Assembly: GCF_000023825.1 (NCBI RefSeq)
Contig: NC_013061.1
Location: 2,728,001 to 2,792,000, forward strand
Length of the DNA stretch: 64,000 nucleotides
From: Pedobacter heparinus DSM 2366
Lineage (GTDB): Bacteria > Bacteroidota > Bacteroidia > Sphingobacteriales > Sphingobacteriaceae
Direction of reading: 5' to 3'
The notes beneath the pieces were generated by a model. It searched no databases. It was given only the letters and a program-made list of their open reading frames with translations, and was not told the origin of the DNA. A program made the position numbers and the translations under genes. This document shows, one piece after another, positions 35,233 through 44,468 of the stretch. Each line of letters opens with the position of its first letter. Position 1 is the first letter of the stretch.

Positions 35233-35838
35233 TTAATCAGCCCGTAATGTGCGCAGGGAAAAGGCAGCTCCCGTACCCAGCAAAGCACCGGCGGCCACAT
35301 CTGTAGGATAATGAACGCCTAAATATAAACGGGAATAACCAACGGAACCAGCCCATAGATAAGAAGGAACAATCACATACCATTTAGGGTAAGCCTGAGA
35401 AAGTGCTGTGGCGGTAGTGAATGCAGTTGAAGTATGACCAGATGGAAATGAGTAATGAGAGGGCTGGTAAACAGCTTTAATCTTAACATTGGCTAAAAAT
35501 GGTCTTGGACGCTTTACTATTTTCTTGACCAGCATAGTAACCAGCACATTTACGGCCGAACTGCTTGCTACGTATAATGCATTTTGCCGCATTCTTTTAT
35601 CGTCCGCTATGATGCCACCTGCAAGTAAGCCAACCGGAACGCCAACATTTACCCAATCGTTATGGTTTGATAAAAACAGAAAGAAGTCTGTCTTTTCGGG
35701 CGTCCTGTTATTCGATAAATTAATCAGGATCTGGTCGTCAAGCTGTTGCAGCTTGTGCTGGGCTTTTAACTGCAGCGGCCATATTACTGCCATAGCAAAT
35801 TGCAGTATAACCAAATAAAAATAACAATGCCCTTTCAT
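35233..35838 (-). CDS. PAP2-family membrane phosphatase
   Basis: The 201-residue protein has a signal or first membrane helix and the three PAP2 motifs: KKIVKRPRPF, PSGHTS and SRLYLGVHYPTD. Such enzymes remove phosphate from lipid substrates (for example undecaprenyl diphosphate or phosphatidate) at the membrane. The substrate is not predictable here. It lies 20 bases downstream of the VOC gene that follows the LLM-type oxidoreductase, on the same strand. Confidence 0.87.
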   Translation of the reverse strand: MKGHCYFYLVILQFAMAVIWPLQLKAQHKLQQLDDQILINLSNNRTPEKTDFFLFLSNHNDWVNVGVPVGLLAGGIIADDKRMRQNALYVASSSAVNVLVTMLVKKIVKRPRPFLANVKIKAVYQPSHYSFPSGHTSTAFTTATALSQAYPKWYVIVPSYLWAGSVGYSRLYLGVHYPTDVAAGALLGTGAAFSLRTLRAD

Positions 35839-35858
35839 AAAGTCAAAAAATTAGCTGG

Positions 35859-36323
35859 CTATTGTTTGGCATCATTTACTTCCAGCCAATGTCCGTCGGG
35901 ATCTTTAAAATAAATTTGTTTTACACCATCTACCCTATTTGTAATGGTACCAGCTTTCCCGGCCCAGTTTTCAAATGGTATATTTTTAGCGGTAAGATGT
36001 GATGTAAAAGCATCAACAGAGGCTACACTAAAGCACAGGTGGTCATTTTTCTCATGTTCTACATAACTTTTCGCACCCTGAATCAGATGTAAATGTCCTG
36101 CAGCTCCCAATGTAAACCAGGTATGCTTGCCGTCCTTAAAAGGTTCGGGGATCTGTTCAAGATGGAAAACACTTTGATAAAAATCAGTAGCTTTCTGCAA
36201 ATCTGCCACATAAACGGCAATGTGATTTAACACCGCTATCTGCTGTTTCTTTTCTGTTTGTGCCATGGTTTGTTGAAATGATGTAAGTAGCGTTAACAAC
36301 GATAAAATTGAAAATATCTTCAT
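35859..36323 (-). CDS. Secreted VOC-family (glyoxalase-like) protein
   Basis: The 154-residue protein has a signal peptide (about 1-21, ending in TMAQT) and one VOC fold, with the sequence order of glyoxalase/bleomycin-resistance members (NHIAVYVADLQKATDFYQSVF near the start, YFKDPDGHWLEV near the end). VOC proteins bind a metal and small ligands; the substrate is unknown. A signal peptide is uncommon in this family and suggests a periplasmic role. Its neighbours are a PAP2 phosphatase and an LLM-type flavin oxidoreductase. Confidence 0.82.
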   Translation of the reverse strand: MKIFSILSLLTLLTSFQQTMAQTEKKQQIAVLNHIAVYVADLQKATDFYQSVFHLEQIPEPFKDGKHTWFTLGAAGHLHLIQGAKSYVEHEKNDHLCFSVASVDAFTSHLTAKNIPFENWAGKAGTITNRVDGVKQIYFKDPDGHWLEVNDAKQ

Positions 36324-36360
36324 GGAACTAATTTACCAGAAAAAATAATATTCCTTATGA

Positions 36361-37365
36361 TTAATCTTTAAACACCTGGGCAAGCAGCTCATAAGAACGT
36401 AATCTGGCGCTATGCTCAAAAATATGAGACGTAGCCATAATCTCATTAACGCCCGTCTGGTCCAAAAACTGTTGCAAATCCTGCTTAACCGTCTCCTTAC
36501 TCCCTACAAAGGTACAGGCCAGCATCTGGTTTGCCTGTTCTTCCTCGTATACATCCCATACATCGTCCATATTATCTACAGGGGGCTGGAGCAATCTTCT
36601 TTTGCCGGTAACTATACCCATAAACAATTGATAAAGAGAAGTAACAAGCCTGTTAGCTTCAGCATCGCTATCTGCTGCAACTACATTTACACAGGCCAGT
36701 ACGTAGGGTTCTTTAAGCTGTGCTGATGGCTTAAAATTTTGTCTGTATATATTAATTGCAGTTATAAACTGGGCTGGAGCAAAATGGCTGGCAAATGCAT
36801 AAGGCAATCCCAGGGCAGCGGCCAGATGTGCACTATCGGTACTGGATCCCAATATCCAGATAGGAATATCAAGTCCTTCACCCGGAATGGCCCTTACGCT
36901 ATTTTTATTATTTTCGGCCGAAAAATAGGCTTGTAATTTCAACACATCCTGCGGAAAACTGTTCGCAGCATTAAAACGCTCACCTCTTATAGCCATCGCA
37001 GTGAGCTGATCCGTTCCGGGGGCACGGCCCAGGCCTAAATCAATTCTGCCCGGAAATAAAGATTCCAGGGTCCCAAACTGCTCCGCAATAACCAAAGGAG
37101 AATGATTTGGTAACATAATGCCACCAGAGCCTACCCTTATTGTACTGGTTCCGGCTGCAATATGCCCGATAACCACTGAAGTAGCCGAACTTGCAACACT
37201 GATCATGTTGTGGTGTTCGGCAAGCCAGTAACGGTTGTAACCCCACGCTTCAACGTGCCGCGCAAGGTCAAGGCTATTTTTAAATGTGTCGGCAGGTGTT
37301 TTACCTTCTACAACAGTCGCAAGATCGAGTACAGAAAAAGGGATGGTATTGAGTAGTTTCTTCAT
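36361..37365 (-). CDS. LLM-class flavin-dependent oxidoreductase
   Basis: Starting at the ATG at 37365 the protein has 334 residues (a TTG start at 37377 adds four). It shows a luciferase-like TIM-barrel order: FSVLDLA near the start, [20 protein letters not shown] and [10 protein letters not shown]. This is the pattern of the group often named luciferase-like monooxygenase, which uses FMNH2 and O2 on small molecules. The substrate is unknown. It is cytosolic and the first gene of a short minus-strand run with VOC and PAP2 genes, though 37 and 20-base gaps make co-transcription only likely. Confidence 0.88.
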   Translation of the reverse strand: MKKLLNTIPFSVLDLATVVEGKTPADTFKNSLDLARHVEAWGYNRYWLAEHHNMISVASSATSVVIGHIAAGTSTIRVGSGGIMLPNHSPLVIAEQFGTLESLFPGRIDLGLGRAPGTDQLTAMAIRGERFNAANSFPQDVLKLQAYFSAENNKNSVRAIPGEGLDIPIWILGSSTDSAHLAAALGLPYAFASHFAPAQFITAINIYRQNFKPSAQLKEPYVLACVNVVAADSDAEANRLVTSLYQLFMGIVTGKRRLLQPPVDNMDDVWDVYEEEQANQMLACTFVGSKETVKQDLQQFLDQTGVNEIMATSHIFEHSARLRSYELLAQVFKD

Positions 37366-37530
37366 AAGATTGATCAAAAAAACAAAACTACAGTCTGCAA
37401 TGCTTAAATTCCACAGCGGTTCAGTGATATGACTTTAAATCTACATGCTTATGAAATTCACATTACGCAAGAAATAATTTACAGCACTATTTTACAGAAA
37501 AACACTAAATTGACCATAAATTGCCAATTG

Positions 37531-38574
37531 ATGGAACAGAGTGATGTAAGAATATCCCGCAAAAAGCCTATTTTCCCGGTATCGCCCGCTTTACAAAAAT
37601 ACCTTAAAACCTATCAGCGGGAATCGAAACTTCCAATTACTTATAACGATCTGTTGATGTTTACTGAGTCTTATCCTATCATGGACAAGTACGGCAAAGA
37701 TTCACTGTGGGAAGGCCCGATTTATGCCGCCGATAAGATCGAAGAACTCCATAATGGCTTAAAAATCATTTATGCCAACTTAAAGGCCTCTGGTAACCTG
37801 CGCATTGTACAACATAAATATATAGACAAAATTGAATATTGTACCTTCGGAAATACGCATCCTTTCAGAATAAGGATTGTAAATAGGTTAAATGACGTTT
37901 ACGATTACTTCTATATCAAAAAAGCCGATGCCTCAAGAATTTATGGCCTGGAGATGGAAGAGATTTTATCTCCGAATCAGGTCAATTACCTGGTAGACAG
38001 AGAAACACTGGTTGAAGAGCACATTGCCGGAATTCCAGGTGATGTTTTTGCTAAAAATTATTTACATAACCCAGAATACAACCCAACCCGGATAGCTAAA
38101 GAATTTGTCAAATTTAACGAGCGCTGCCTGGTCATGCTGCTTGGCGACATGAGGGCTTATAATTTTGTGATGCAGATTACACCCGATTTTGATGATATCC
38201 AGTTCAGGATCAGGGCTATCGATTTTGATCAGCAATTTTATGAGGGAAATATAAAAGTATACCTTCCGCAGTTTTTTAAGGAAAACTTTCCTTACGTAAA
38301 AATGGGGATGGAACAATTAACCGATAAAACTTACCTTCAATATCAGCAGGAAGAAAAATCATCCATATTACACCGGGTGCGAAGTGAACGTCACCGCTTA
38401 ACAGATTTGCGCGATGTTTCGAATACAGAAATCCTCACCACTGCAGAAAATATAGAAATGTTAAAATCAGGAATAGCTGAATATTTTTCAGACCGGCAAT
38501 ATCTTGAATGTAAAACCATGACAGATATCATTGAGCTGAACATAAAAAACATCATCAGACAGGTCAAATTATAA
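37531..38574 (+). CDS. Uncharacterised protein with kinase-like motifs
   Basis: The start at 37531 (MEQSDVRISRKK) gives 347 residues; a longer frame from 37429 adds 34 residues of unlikely character. No signal or membrane segment is seen. The order of residues recalls the protein-kinase/APH fold: Lys130-Lys131 in FYIKK, Glu142-Glu143 twelve residues on, a hinge-like LVEEHIAGIPGD (160-171), D206-M-R-A-Y-N211 as the DxxxxN catalytic loop, and I-D231-F-D233 as the DFG-like metal site. I do not recognise a named family. It may be a small-molecule or protein kinase, or a pseudokinase. The gene stands alone, divergent from the LLM-class gene, with an HTH gene downstream. Confidence 0.7.
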   Translation: MEQSDVRISRKKPIFPVSPALQKYLKTYQRESKLPITYNDLLMFTESYPIMDKYGKDSLWEGPIYAADKIEELHNGLKIIYANLKASGNLRIVQHKYIDKIEYCTFGNTHPFRIRIVNRLNDVYDYFYIKKADASRIYGLEMEEILSPNQVNYLVDRETLVEEHIAGIPGDVFAKNYLHNPEYNPTRIAKEFVKFNERCLVMLLGDMRAYNFVMQITPDFDDIQFRIRAIDFDQQFYEGNIKVYLPQFFKENFPYVKMGMEQLTDKTYLQYQQEEKSSILHRVRSERHRLTDLRDVSNTEILTTAENIEMLKSGIAEYFSDRQYLECKTMTDIIELNIKNIIRQVKL

Positions 38575-38867
38575 TTATTCCTGCTAAATCATTGATGCAG
38601 ATAAGCCCATAAAAAAGCGGAGACAGGTCTGAATAGACTTTGCCCCCGCAAATTAACGCTCTCGCTGTAAAATTAAAAAAAAATACTGATAATCAAAGAT
38701 TTCTCATAGCAATACTTTTTAACAGTGTATCATAACAGAATATATTCTGCTAAAAAATAAAATTACCTGATCTTTATATCATTTTTTTTATGTGCATATA
38801 TCAAAAAAAATAGAAACCTATGTATAATTTTTACCACAATATCCTTACTTTGCACTAAAAAAAAGTT

Positions 38868-39209
38868 ATGTCTTTAAAAGCAACTGTTGATAAAATTTTA
38901 AAAGAAAAGAACAGATCACTAAGCTGGCTTGCGCATGGCATTGGTAAAACATTTGATGGTTTGAGACTGGGACTAATCAATGAATCCATAAAATATAAGG
39001 ACATTATCATGATGGCAAATTTGTTAGAGGTCTCTCCCGCTTTCTTCTTTCACACCGATGCCGGCAATGAACATCTGGTAGCAGAACCCAAACCGGAGTA
39101 TGGAGATTTGAAAGCAAACCTGAAAACATGTAAAGATCTGATCACCACATTAAAAGACCAGGTGAAAGATAAAGAAAGAATCATCAGTATGCTTGAGGAA
39201 GGTAGATAA
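38868..39209 (+). CDS. Small helix-turn-helix (XRE-like) protein with coiled-coil tail
   Basis: The 113-residue protein has an N-terminal helical part (about 1-65) whose order of hydrophobic residues fits an XRE-type DNA-binding fold (WLAHGIGKTFDGLRLGLIN). The C-terminal part (about 82-112) is a Lys/Glu-rich coiled coil that may mediate dimers. A role in DNA binding is likely but the target is unknown. It stands alone, with 293 bases upstream and 143 bases to the L,D-transpeptidase gene. Confidence 0.65.
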   Translation: MSLKATVDKILKEKNRSLSWLAHGIGKTFDGLRLGLINESIKYKDIIMMANLLEVSPAFFFHTDAGNEHLVAEPKPEYGDLKANLKTCKDLITTLKDQVKDKERIISMLEEGR

Positions 39210-39352
39210 TCATTTAGTCATATTTGCGTAATACCTTAAATATGAGTACTTTTAGAAAATACATTTAGATACATTTGTGAGCTTTTTGTATAATTGAACT
39301 AAAAAAAAGAAATAATTCAATTGAATTAACAGCTGAAAACAACAGCATAACT

Positions 39353-40066
39353 ATGAAGAGAAGGATTTTACGAGGAAAGGGATTGGTTATTATATTGTTT
39401 GCACTTGCCCTGATGAGTTGGAAACCTGAGGACGAAGTTGCTTCGCCAGGTATAAACGAGCTGTATGACACAGCCGGGCTTGCAGAAAGCGGACTTTCCC
39501 TTTCTGTATTTGAAAAAGCAGTTACAGGGTTCTACAATTTAAAAAACACCGGCAGATTATCTGCAACAAAATCAATTTTAAGTATTGCTGATTTTGACCT
39601 GAACAGCACAAAGAAGCGTTTATGGATCATAGATCTGGAGAAAAAAGAACTGATTCTAAATACATGGGTAGCCCATGGAGAACGTAGCGGCACAGACAAA
39701 GCCCTCTACTTTTCAAATAACAATGAGTCTCTGAAAAGCAGCATAGGTTTTTTCATTACAGGAGAAAGTTATTATGGAAAACACGGGCTTTCCCTAAAAC
39801 TGGATGGCGTGGATCAGGGGTTTAATACAAATGCCCGTAAAAGAGCCATTGTTGTTCATGGAGCAGATTATGTAAGCCAGGAAACCATCAATGCTTTAGG
39901 AAGGCTGGGGCGCAGTCAGGGATGCCCTGCAGTACCACAAGAACTCTCGGCCACTATTGTTCATGCAATTGAAGACAAAACTGTTCTGTTCATTCACACA
40001 AGTGATCAAAACTATACATCAATATATCTGGATGAAGATCCAGGTACAGTACTGGCCAGTAAATAA
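39353..40066 (+). CDS. L,D-transpeptidase-like (YkuD_2) murein enzyme
   Basis: The 237-residue protein has an N-terminal signal or anchor (about 10-25) and a catalytic region with H169 and S188-Q-G-C191-P-A-V. This is the His...GC pattern of the murein L,D-transpeptidase catalytic family (YkuD_2 type), in which C191 attacks the donor stem peptide. It is expected in the periplasm. Members of this family are common in Bacteroidota and may form or trim 3-3 cross-links or attach proteins. It converges with the 918-residue macroglobulin-like gene, 3 bases apart. Confidence 0.85.
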   Translation: MKRRILRGKGLVIILFALALMSWKPEDEVASPGINELYDTAGLAESGLSLSVFEKAVTGFYNLKNTGRLSATKSILSIADFDLNSTKKRLWIIDLEKKELILNTWVAHGERSGTDKALYFSNNNESLKSSIGFFITGESYYGKHGLSLKLDGVDQGFNTNARKRAIVVHGADYVSQETINALGRLGRSQGCPAVPQELSATIVHAIEDKTVLFIHTSDQNYTSIYLDEDPGTVLASK

Positions 40067-40069
40067 ACT

Positions 40070-42826
40070 TTATTTTTCAACCCTGATCACACTGGTTTTG
40101 GCCCCTAGCCCCCCCTTCATATCAGCCCCTTCCATGATCAGCGAATAACTGCCAGGGTTATCGGCAGTGTAAAATGTTACTGTTGCCGTTCCATTTTTAT
40201 CCGTTACAATATATGGCTCCCAATAAATGGTTGAACGAATATCTGTCATATCAACAAGTCCAGCAGTTTTGTATTTAGGCATATAGAATTTTTTTGGAAG
40301 TGAAAAAGCCATTGGCTTGTATAAATAAGTGCCTGTGCTTTTCTTTAAAAACGGCCCCGCCCCCCCGCGCGTGGTTACTTCAATAAAGGCATGCTCAAAT
40401 GGATTGGCCATGGGGTTATCAATGAACCTGCTGCTATAGCGCGTCTGGTATTTGCCGCTCATCATAACCTCTATCCCTTTAATTTCTTCGGCATCGTAAT
40501 AATCAAAATATTGCTTAAAATATTCATAGGGATCAATACCTTCCGGTTTGGCAAAGTCTACATCCACACCATCTATAATAAGATGGGCCAGCATGCCTTT
40601 AATGACATAAAAACGCATCCCTGTTTTATTGGTTCTGTTGCCAAATCCAACTACTCTTTTTTCCAGTAAATCTCCCAGTGTCATTTTGCCTGATTTTTCC
40701 AGCTCCTGCTGACTGACGATCACATCAGCCCCGCCTGGCCCGTTCAGATTTTTAGAATCTTTAATTGTTTTTTTTGCAGTGATGGCTACCTCTTTCAATA
40801 TATTCCGGCCGGTAATCCGATCTACTTCTTTATTTAACAGGAATTGCTTTTTTACGGCCAAAAACCTTCCGGTATCCATATTTACATACCAGGGTATCAT
40901 CCGCTGGCCAATACTGCTAAAAACAGGAGGTATAAATTCCTCTACCTCTATTCCAACATTAAAACTTTTGCCTCTTTTGTTTCTGGCCTGAATAAAAAAT
41001 ACCGCGGTATCAGAAGGAAAAATACCCTTGAATCTGAAAAGCCCCGATTCATTGGTTACAGTATCCATCACTAACATTGGTCTTTTTGAGAAGAGATTAA
41101 TGCCCGAATTGGCTACCGGTTTGTTAAATAGATTTGTCACCTTACCTTTTATTTCAAATTCTGGTTCAGCAGCATAAACATAAGTCTTTACCGGATCAAA
41201 CATTTCATTCCAGCTATAGCCAACCCAGCCTTGTGTCAACAGTAGCAGATCCAGATCCTGCCACTTTTTAAGATCTGCAGCAGCATGTAAATAATATCCC
41301 GGATCTTCTACAAGCCCCTTCAAATCAGCAGTCAGCAACATCCTGGTAACGATAGAACCCCTTGCAATACTATCAGTTTTAACCTGGTTATCATCAGTAA
41401 CTGTCATAGAAAAATTTCCCTGAACAGGCATTCCATTGGCATCTGTTACCTTGACGCGTATGGAAACACTATCTCTTTGCTTATAAAATGATTTATCTGG
41501 GCTCAACTCAATTTTCAGCGCATCAGTATGATCAATATACATTACCCGCTCGTTAAGCACCTTTTTATCGGTTCCAGCCAATGTTATACGTACTATCCCG
41601 GTTGGAAATGCCTTTTTACTAATCCTTATCCGGGAGCCGTTCTTATTTAAATTGATCAGGGCGGCAAAACATACCGTTCCCCTCGCCTGGCCAATTAAGA
41701 TATAGCTGTTCCCGGCCAAGGCTATATCAGGTGTAGCATTAATCAGCACTTCACAGGAATCCCGCTCCAATCTATTGTTAATACTTAAAATTGTACCACT
41801 GGCTTTTACTGCAGGTAATGGATAAGATCTTGATGTTCCCTCTATTTTTGCGGTATATTGCTCGCCTGCCAGGGCACTCAGATAAAATACCCCCATGCCT
41901 TTATGTGCAGCATTAAAAGCAGCTACTTCCAATCCATGGCTATCGTAAACCTTACCCGATACATTCACTCCTAAACCATCCTCATTTATAGCCTTAAAAG
42001 CTACACGTGAAGCTAAATCAGCTATCAGGTCGCCACCCTCAGGCATAAACTGCAGGTCGATATGTTCTGGCCGGTTAATGGTAACAGGTATAATGAACTG
42101 ATTATTTTCTCCGTTTTTACTTAGGTCCTGAACACGTAAGGACATCCCTTTTGCATTTAATTTTCCCGGTATATCAAGGTTTACTTTCAGCATCCCGTCA
42201 ATATCCGTTTGCATTTTTGCTTTGGCCCGTGATCTTTTTCCATCAGTTGCCATAATCTGGACATCTTTTAATGCTACACGCACATTATCCAGTCTGCTAA
42301 ACTTTAAATCAAGTACTTCATTGTCTTTACCTGCAACTTTATTTAGCTGGGCATTATAGTTTACCAGCCATTCTGTACCGGCGCTACTGCCAATATAAAA
42401 TTGCTGCTTAAAAATATAATCTTCGCCAAAATTGCGCATCCAATTGGTATATGCTCTAATTACATAATTTCCCTGGGGGAGCTCTTCGGGATCAAGTGCT
42501 ATCTGGCCAAATGAAATTCCAGCAAATACGGGCAGCATTATCCGTTTCATCAGCCTGTTGCTGTCGTTAGCAATTTCAACATACATCAGCCCACTTTTAG
42601 GAGCTGCGTAATAGGTATCATCAAATAAATATACTTTAAACCATAATGTATCTCCGGAAGCATATGCCGATTTATCTGTCTGCAGATATAGTTTTTCAAC
42701 TGAGCGCCTTTCATTGAATTTTTGAATAGTAGAGATTACACTCTTGATACCGGGTTTCGACGAGACCTGGGCTAAGACACTCCACGTAAGAAATAAAAAA
42801 AATACATTAATTATTAAATACTTCAT
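40070..42826 (-). CDS. MG2/macroglobulin-like protein with a TonB-plug-like domain
   Basis: The 918-residue protein has a signal peptide (about 1-19). An MG2-type macroglobulin repeat (about 40-140, with LYLQTDKSAYASGDTLWFKV) and further beta-sandwich repeats follow. A carboxypeptidase-regulatory-like domain covers about 555-625, a region that resembles a TonB-receptor plug about 695-800 (DVIVSQQELEKSGKMTLGDL and FYVIKGMLAHLIIDGVDVD), and a last macroglobulin-like part the C-terminus. No barrel follows, so it is not a transporter. It is probably a periplasmic or surface protein that binds other proteins. Similar hybrids occur in this group; their function is not established. Confidence 0.8.
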   Translation of the reverse strand: MKYLIINVFFLFLTWSVLAQVSSKPGIKSVISTIQKFNERRSVEKLYLQTDKSAYASGDTLWFKVYLFDDTYYAAPKSGLMYVEIANDSNRLMKRIMLPVFAGISFGQIALDPEELPQGNYVIRAYTNWMRNFGEDYIFKQQFYIGSSAGTEWLVNYNAQLNKVAGKDNEVLDLKFSRLDNVRVALKDVQIMATDGKRSRAKAKMQTDIDGMLKVNLDIPGKLNAKGMSLRVQDLSKNGENNQFIIPVTINRPEHIDLQFMPEGGDLIADLASRVAFKAINEDGLGVNVSGKVYDSHGLEVAAFNAAHKGMGVFYLSALAGEQYTAKIEGTSRSYPLPAVKASGTILSINNRLERDSCEVLINATPDIALAGNSYILIGQARGTVCFAALINLNKNGSRIRISKKAFPTGIVRITLAGTDKKVLNERVMYIDHTDALKIELSPDKSFYKQRDSVSIRVKVTDANGMPVQGNFSMTVTDDNQVKTDSIARGSIVTRMLLTADLKGLVEDPGYYLHAAADLKKWQDLDLLLLTQGWVGYSWNEMFDPVKTYVYAAEPEFEIKGKVTNLFNKPVANSGINLFSKRPMLVMDTVTNESGLFRFKGIFPSDTAVFFIQARNKRGKSFNVGIEVEEFIPPVFSSIGQRMIPWYVNMDTGRFLAVKKQFLLNKEVDRITGRNILKEVAITAKKTIKDSKNLNGPGGADVIVSQQELEKSGKMTLGDLLEKRVVGFGNRTNKTGMRFYVIKGMLAHLIIDGVDVDFAKPEGIDPYEYFKQYFDYYDAEEIKGIEVMMSGKYQTRYSSRFIDNPMANPFEHAFIEVTTRGGAGPFLKKSTGTYLYKPMAFSLPKKFYMPKYKTAGLVDMTDIRSTIYWEPYIVTDKNGTATVTFYTADNPGSYSLIMEGADMKGGLGAKTSVIRVEK

Positions 42827-42879
42827 AAACGTCTTTAAGCTTATGTACTATTCGATAAAACTGTTAAGAAGTTGAACCA

Positions 42880-43095
42880 TTAACCTGGTTCAACTTCCTT
42901 ACTTAGATATAAGCTGGTATTTTTTTCAAATTTGAATACCTGCTTTTGGTTCATTCTCAGTATGATAATGGCATAAAATTCGGCACTTTCTTCAATTTCG
43001 AGTACTTTTCCAAGATTTATGATTTTATCACCTTGTTCAAGATCTGAAATTGACTTTATTTCTATCGGTTCGGTATGGGATTTTAAATTTGACAT
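42880..43095 (-). CDS. Small hypothetical protein
   Basis: Starting at the ATG at 43095 gives 71 residues (a TTG frame from 43182 would add 29 hydrophobic residues, which looks less likely). The protein is mixed alpha/beta in appearance: KSISDLEQGDKIINLGKVLE, then ILRMNQKQVFKFEKN. There is no signal, membrane helix or known motif. I do not recognise it. It follows 53 bases after the 918-residue gene's start on the same strand, transcribed toward it. Confidence 0.5.
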   Translation of the reverse strand: MSNLKSHTEPIEIKSISDLEQGDKIINLGKVLEIEESAEFYAIIILRMNQKQVFKFEKNTSLYLSKEVEPG

Positions 43096-43356
43096 TGAGA
43101 TCGCTATTAAAATATAGTTGTGGATATAAAAATACACTTCAAAGATATCAAAAATCCTATAAGGATAGCTAATTATTATCAAATCCCCTGACGATCAGTT
43201 TGTACAGCCATACAATAATTAACCATATTTTCAGTTATAGTATATAATGCAATACTTCAGTTAAAATATCATTTTATATTACTTAAAAGTATTTTTTAAA
43301 CAAATAATTAATATCTTTATATATTAATTAACAGAAAAAATACACTAAAACGTTAT

Positions 43357-43394
43357 ATTTTTACATCAATTGATGATATATCAATTGTAAAAAT
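43357..43394. repeat. Inverted repeat upstream of the NUMOD1 gene
   Basis: ATTTTTACA (43357-43365) is the complement of TGTAAAAAT (43386-43394). Between them lies ATCAATTGAT, itself a palindrome, and ATCAATTG is repeated once more. The centre of the set is about 40 bases upstream of the NUMOD1 ATG. It could be an operator for that gene's own product, or a hairpin in the leader. The rest of the 43096-43415 spacer is very A+T rich, without a gene. Confidence 0.5.
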
Positions 43395-43415
43395 CAAATA
43401 TATTTGCCTATTAAG

Positions 43416-44183
43416 ATGCCAGATATAAATTATTCGGAGCAAATGCCTCAACTACAAAAAAATAACGCTCAAAAAGAAAAAGGCAGTCACCAAATCAGCC
43501 GTTATTCTTTATCGGGGCAATTACTGGAAACCTACGCCAATGCAAAAGTTGCAGCAGCAGCAATGGGTACACACCAGGTATTTCTTTCCAGTGCAGCCAG
43601 AAAAAGCAGCAAACTGTTAACAGCCTGTGGCTATTTATGGAGACGGGGAAATGCGCCCGAAATAGATATGAAATCCCTTTTACAGGAAAGATGGTACCGT
43701 TCCTCTCCCCTTGCTAAAAACCAGCAGACAGTTGGACAGTATGATTTACAGGGTAACCTGATCCGTACCTTTGCCAATACCATAGAAGCTGCAAAAGCTG
43801 TAGGTGTTCATAAAAATGGCATCCGTGACGTAATTAAAGGCCGCGGACTAACCTATGGAGGCTTTATATGGAGTAATACACTTAAAAAGAAAGTACCCGT
43901 AGATCCAAAAATCACATCCAGAAGAGAGCGGGTTTCACAATACGATCTGGATGGCAGATGGCTGGGCTCTCACAAAAATTGCTATACAGCATCCAAAGCC
44001 ACAAATATAGACAATGCACAGATTCACAATGTATTGAATAATCTTTACCTCACAGCAGGAGGCTTTTTATGGCGTAAGGGCGAACAGCTTCGGATAAACA
44101 TCAATGAACTCCGTAAAGACCCACATTATCCAGGTTCCTTACTGGAAGAACACATGAAGAAAAAAAGAAAAAACAAACAGTAA
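43416..44183 (+). CDS. Protein with three NUMOD1 DNA-binding repeats
   Basis: With the ATG at 43416 the protein has 255 residues (a TTG frame at 43404 adds four). Three repeats of the NUMOD1 type are seen: about 27-78 (ISRYSLSGQLLETYANAKVA), about 106-156 (VGQYDLQGNLIRTFANTIEA) and about 175-225 (VSQYDLDGRWLGSHKNCYTA). Each ends in GG/GYxW. NUMOD1 is a small helix-turn-helix-like module known from homing nucleases, where it binds DNA. No HNH or GIY-YIG nuclease domain is present. The C-terminus is Lys-rich (MKKKRKNKQ). It probably binds DNA only. Confidence 0.8.
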   Translation: MPDINYSEQMPQLQKNNAQKEKGSHQISRYSLSGQLLETYANAKVAAAAMGTHQVFLSSAARKSSKLLTACGYLWRRGNAPEIDMKSLLQERWYRSSPLAKNQQTVGQYDLQGNLIRTFANTIEAAKAVGVHKNGIRDVIKGRGLTYGGFIWSNTLKKKVPVDPKITSRRERVSQYDLDGRWLGSHKNCYTASKATNIDNAQIHNVLNNLYLTAGGFLWRKGEQLRININELRKDPHYPGSLLEEHMKKKRKNKQ

Positions 44184-44468
44184 ATACCCCACATCAGACA
44201 GTGGTTTTCGTTCATTCAGGCAAGACATCTATCACCAGATTAAAAATGAACAAAATAAATAAGAAGCAGTATAGCAGCATATTTATATCGGCACAATTAC
44301 CTTAAAATGCAAACATTTACTGATTTTGAGCAGGTCAAGGTCAGGTCTGTTCCTGTAATGACAATTACAATTGACTGCTAATGTTATGGTTATAAGTTAT
44401 AAATTATATACTTTTGAAAATGAAACTGAAAAAATGATTTAAATTATTCATATTAAAACAGGAACATT

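Noticed and set aside
38611..38650. GC-rich imperfect hairpin after the kinase-like gene
   Set aside because: The stem has several mismatches and no T-run follows, so a terminator call is not supported.
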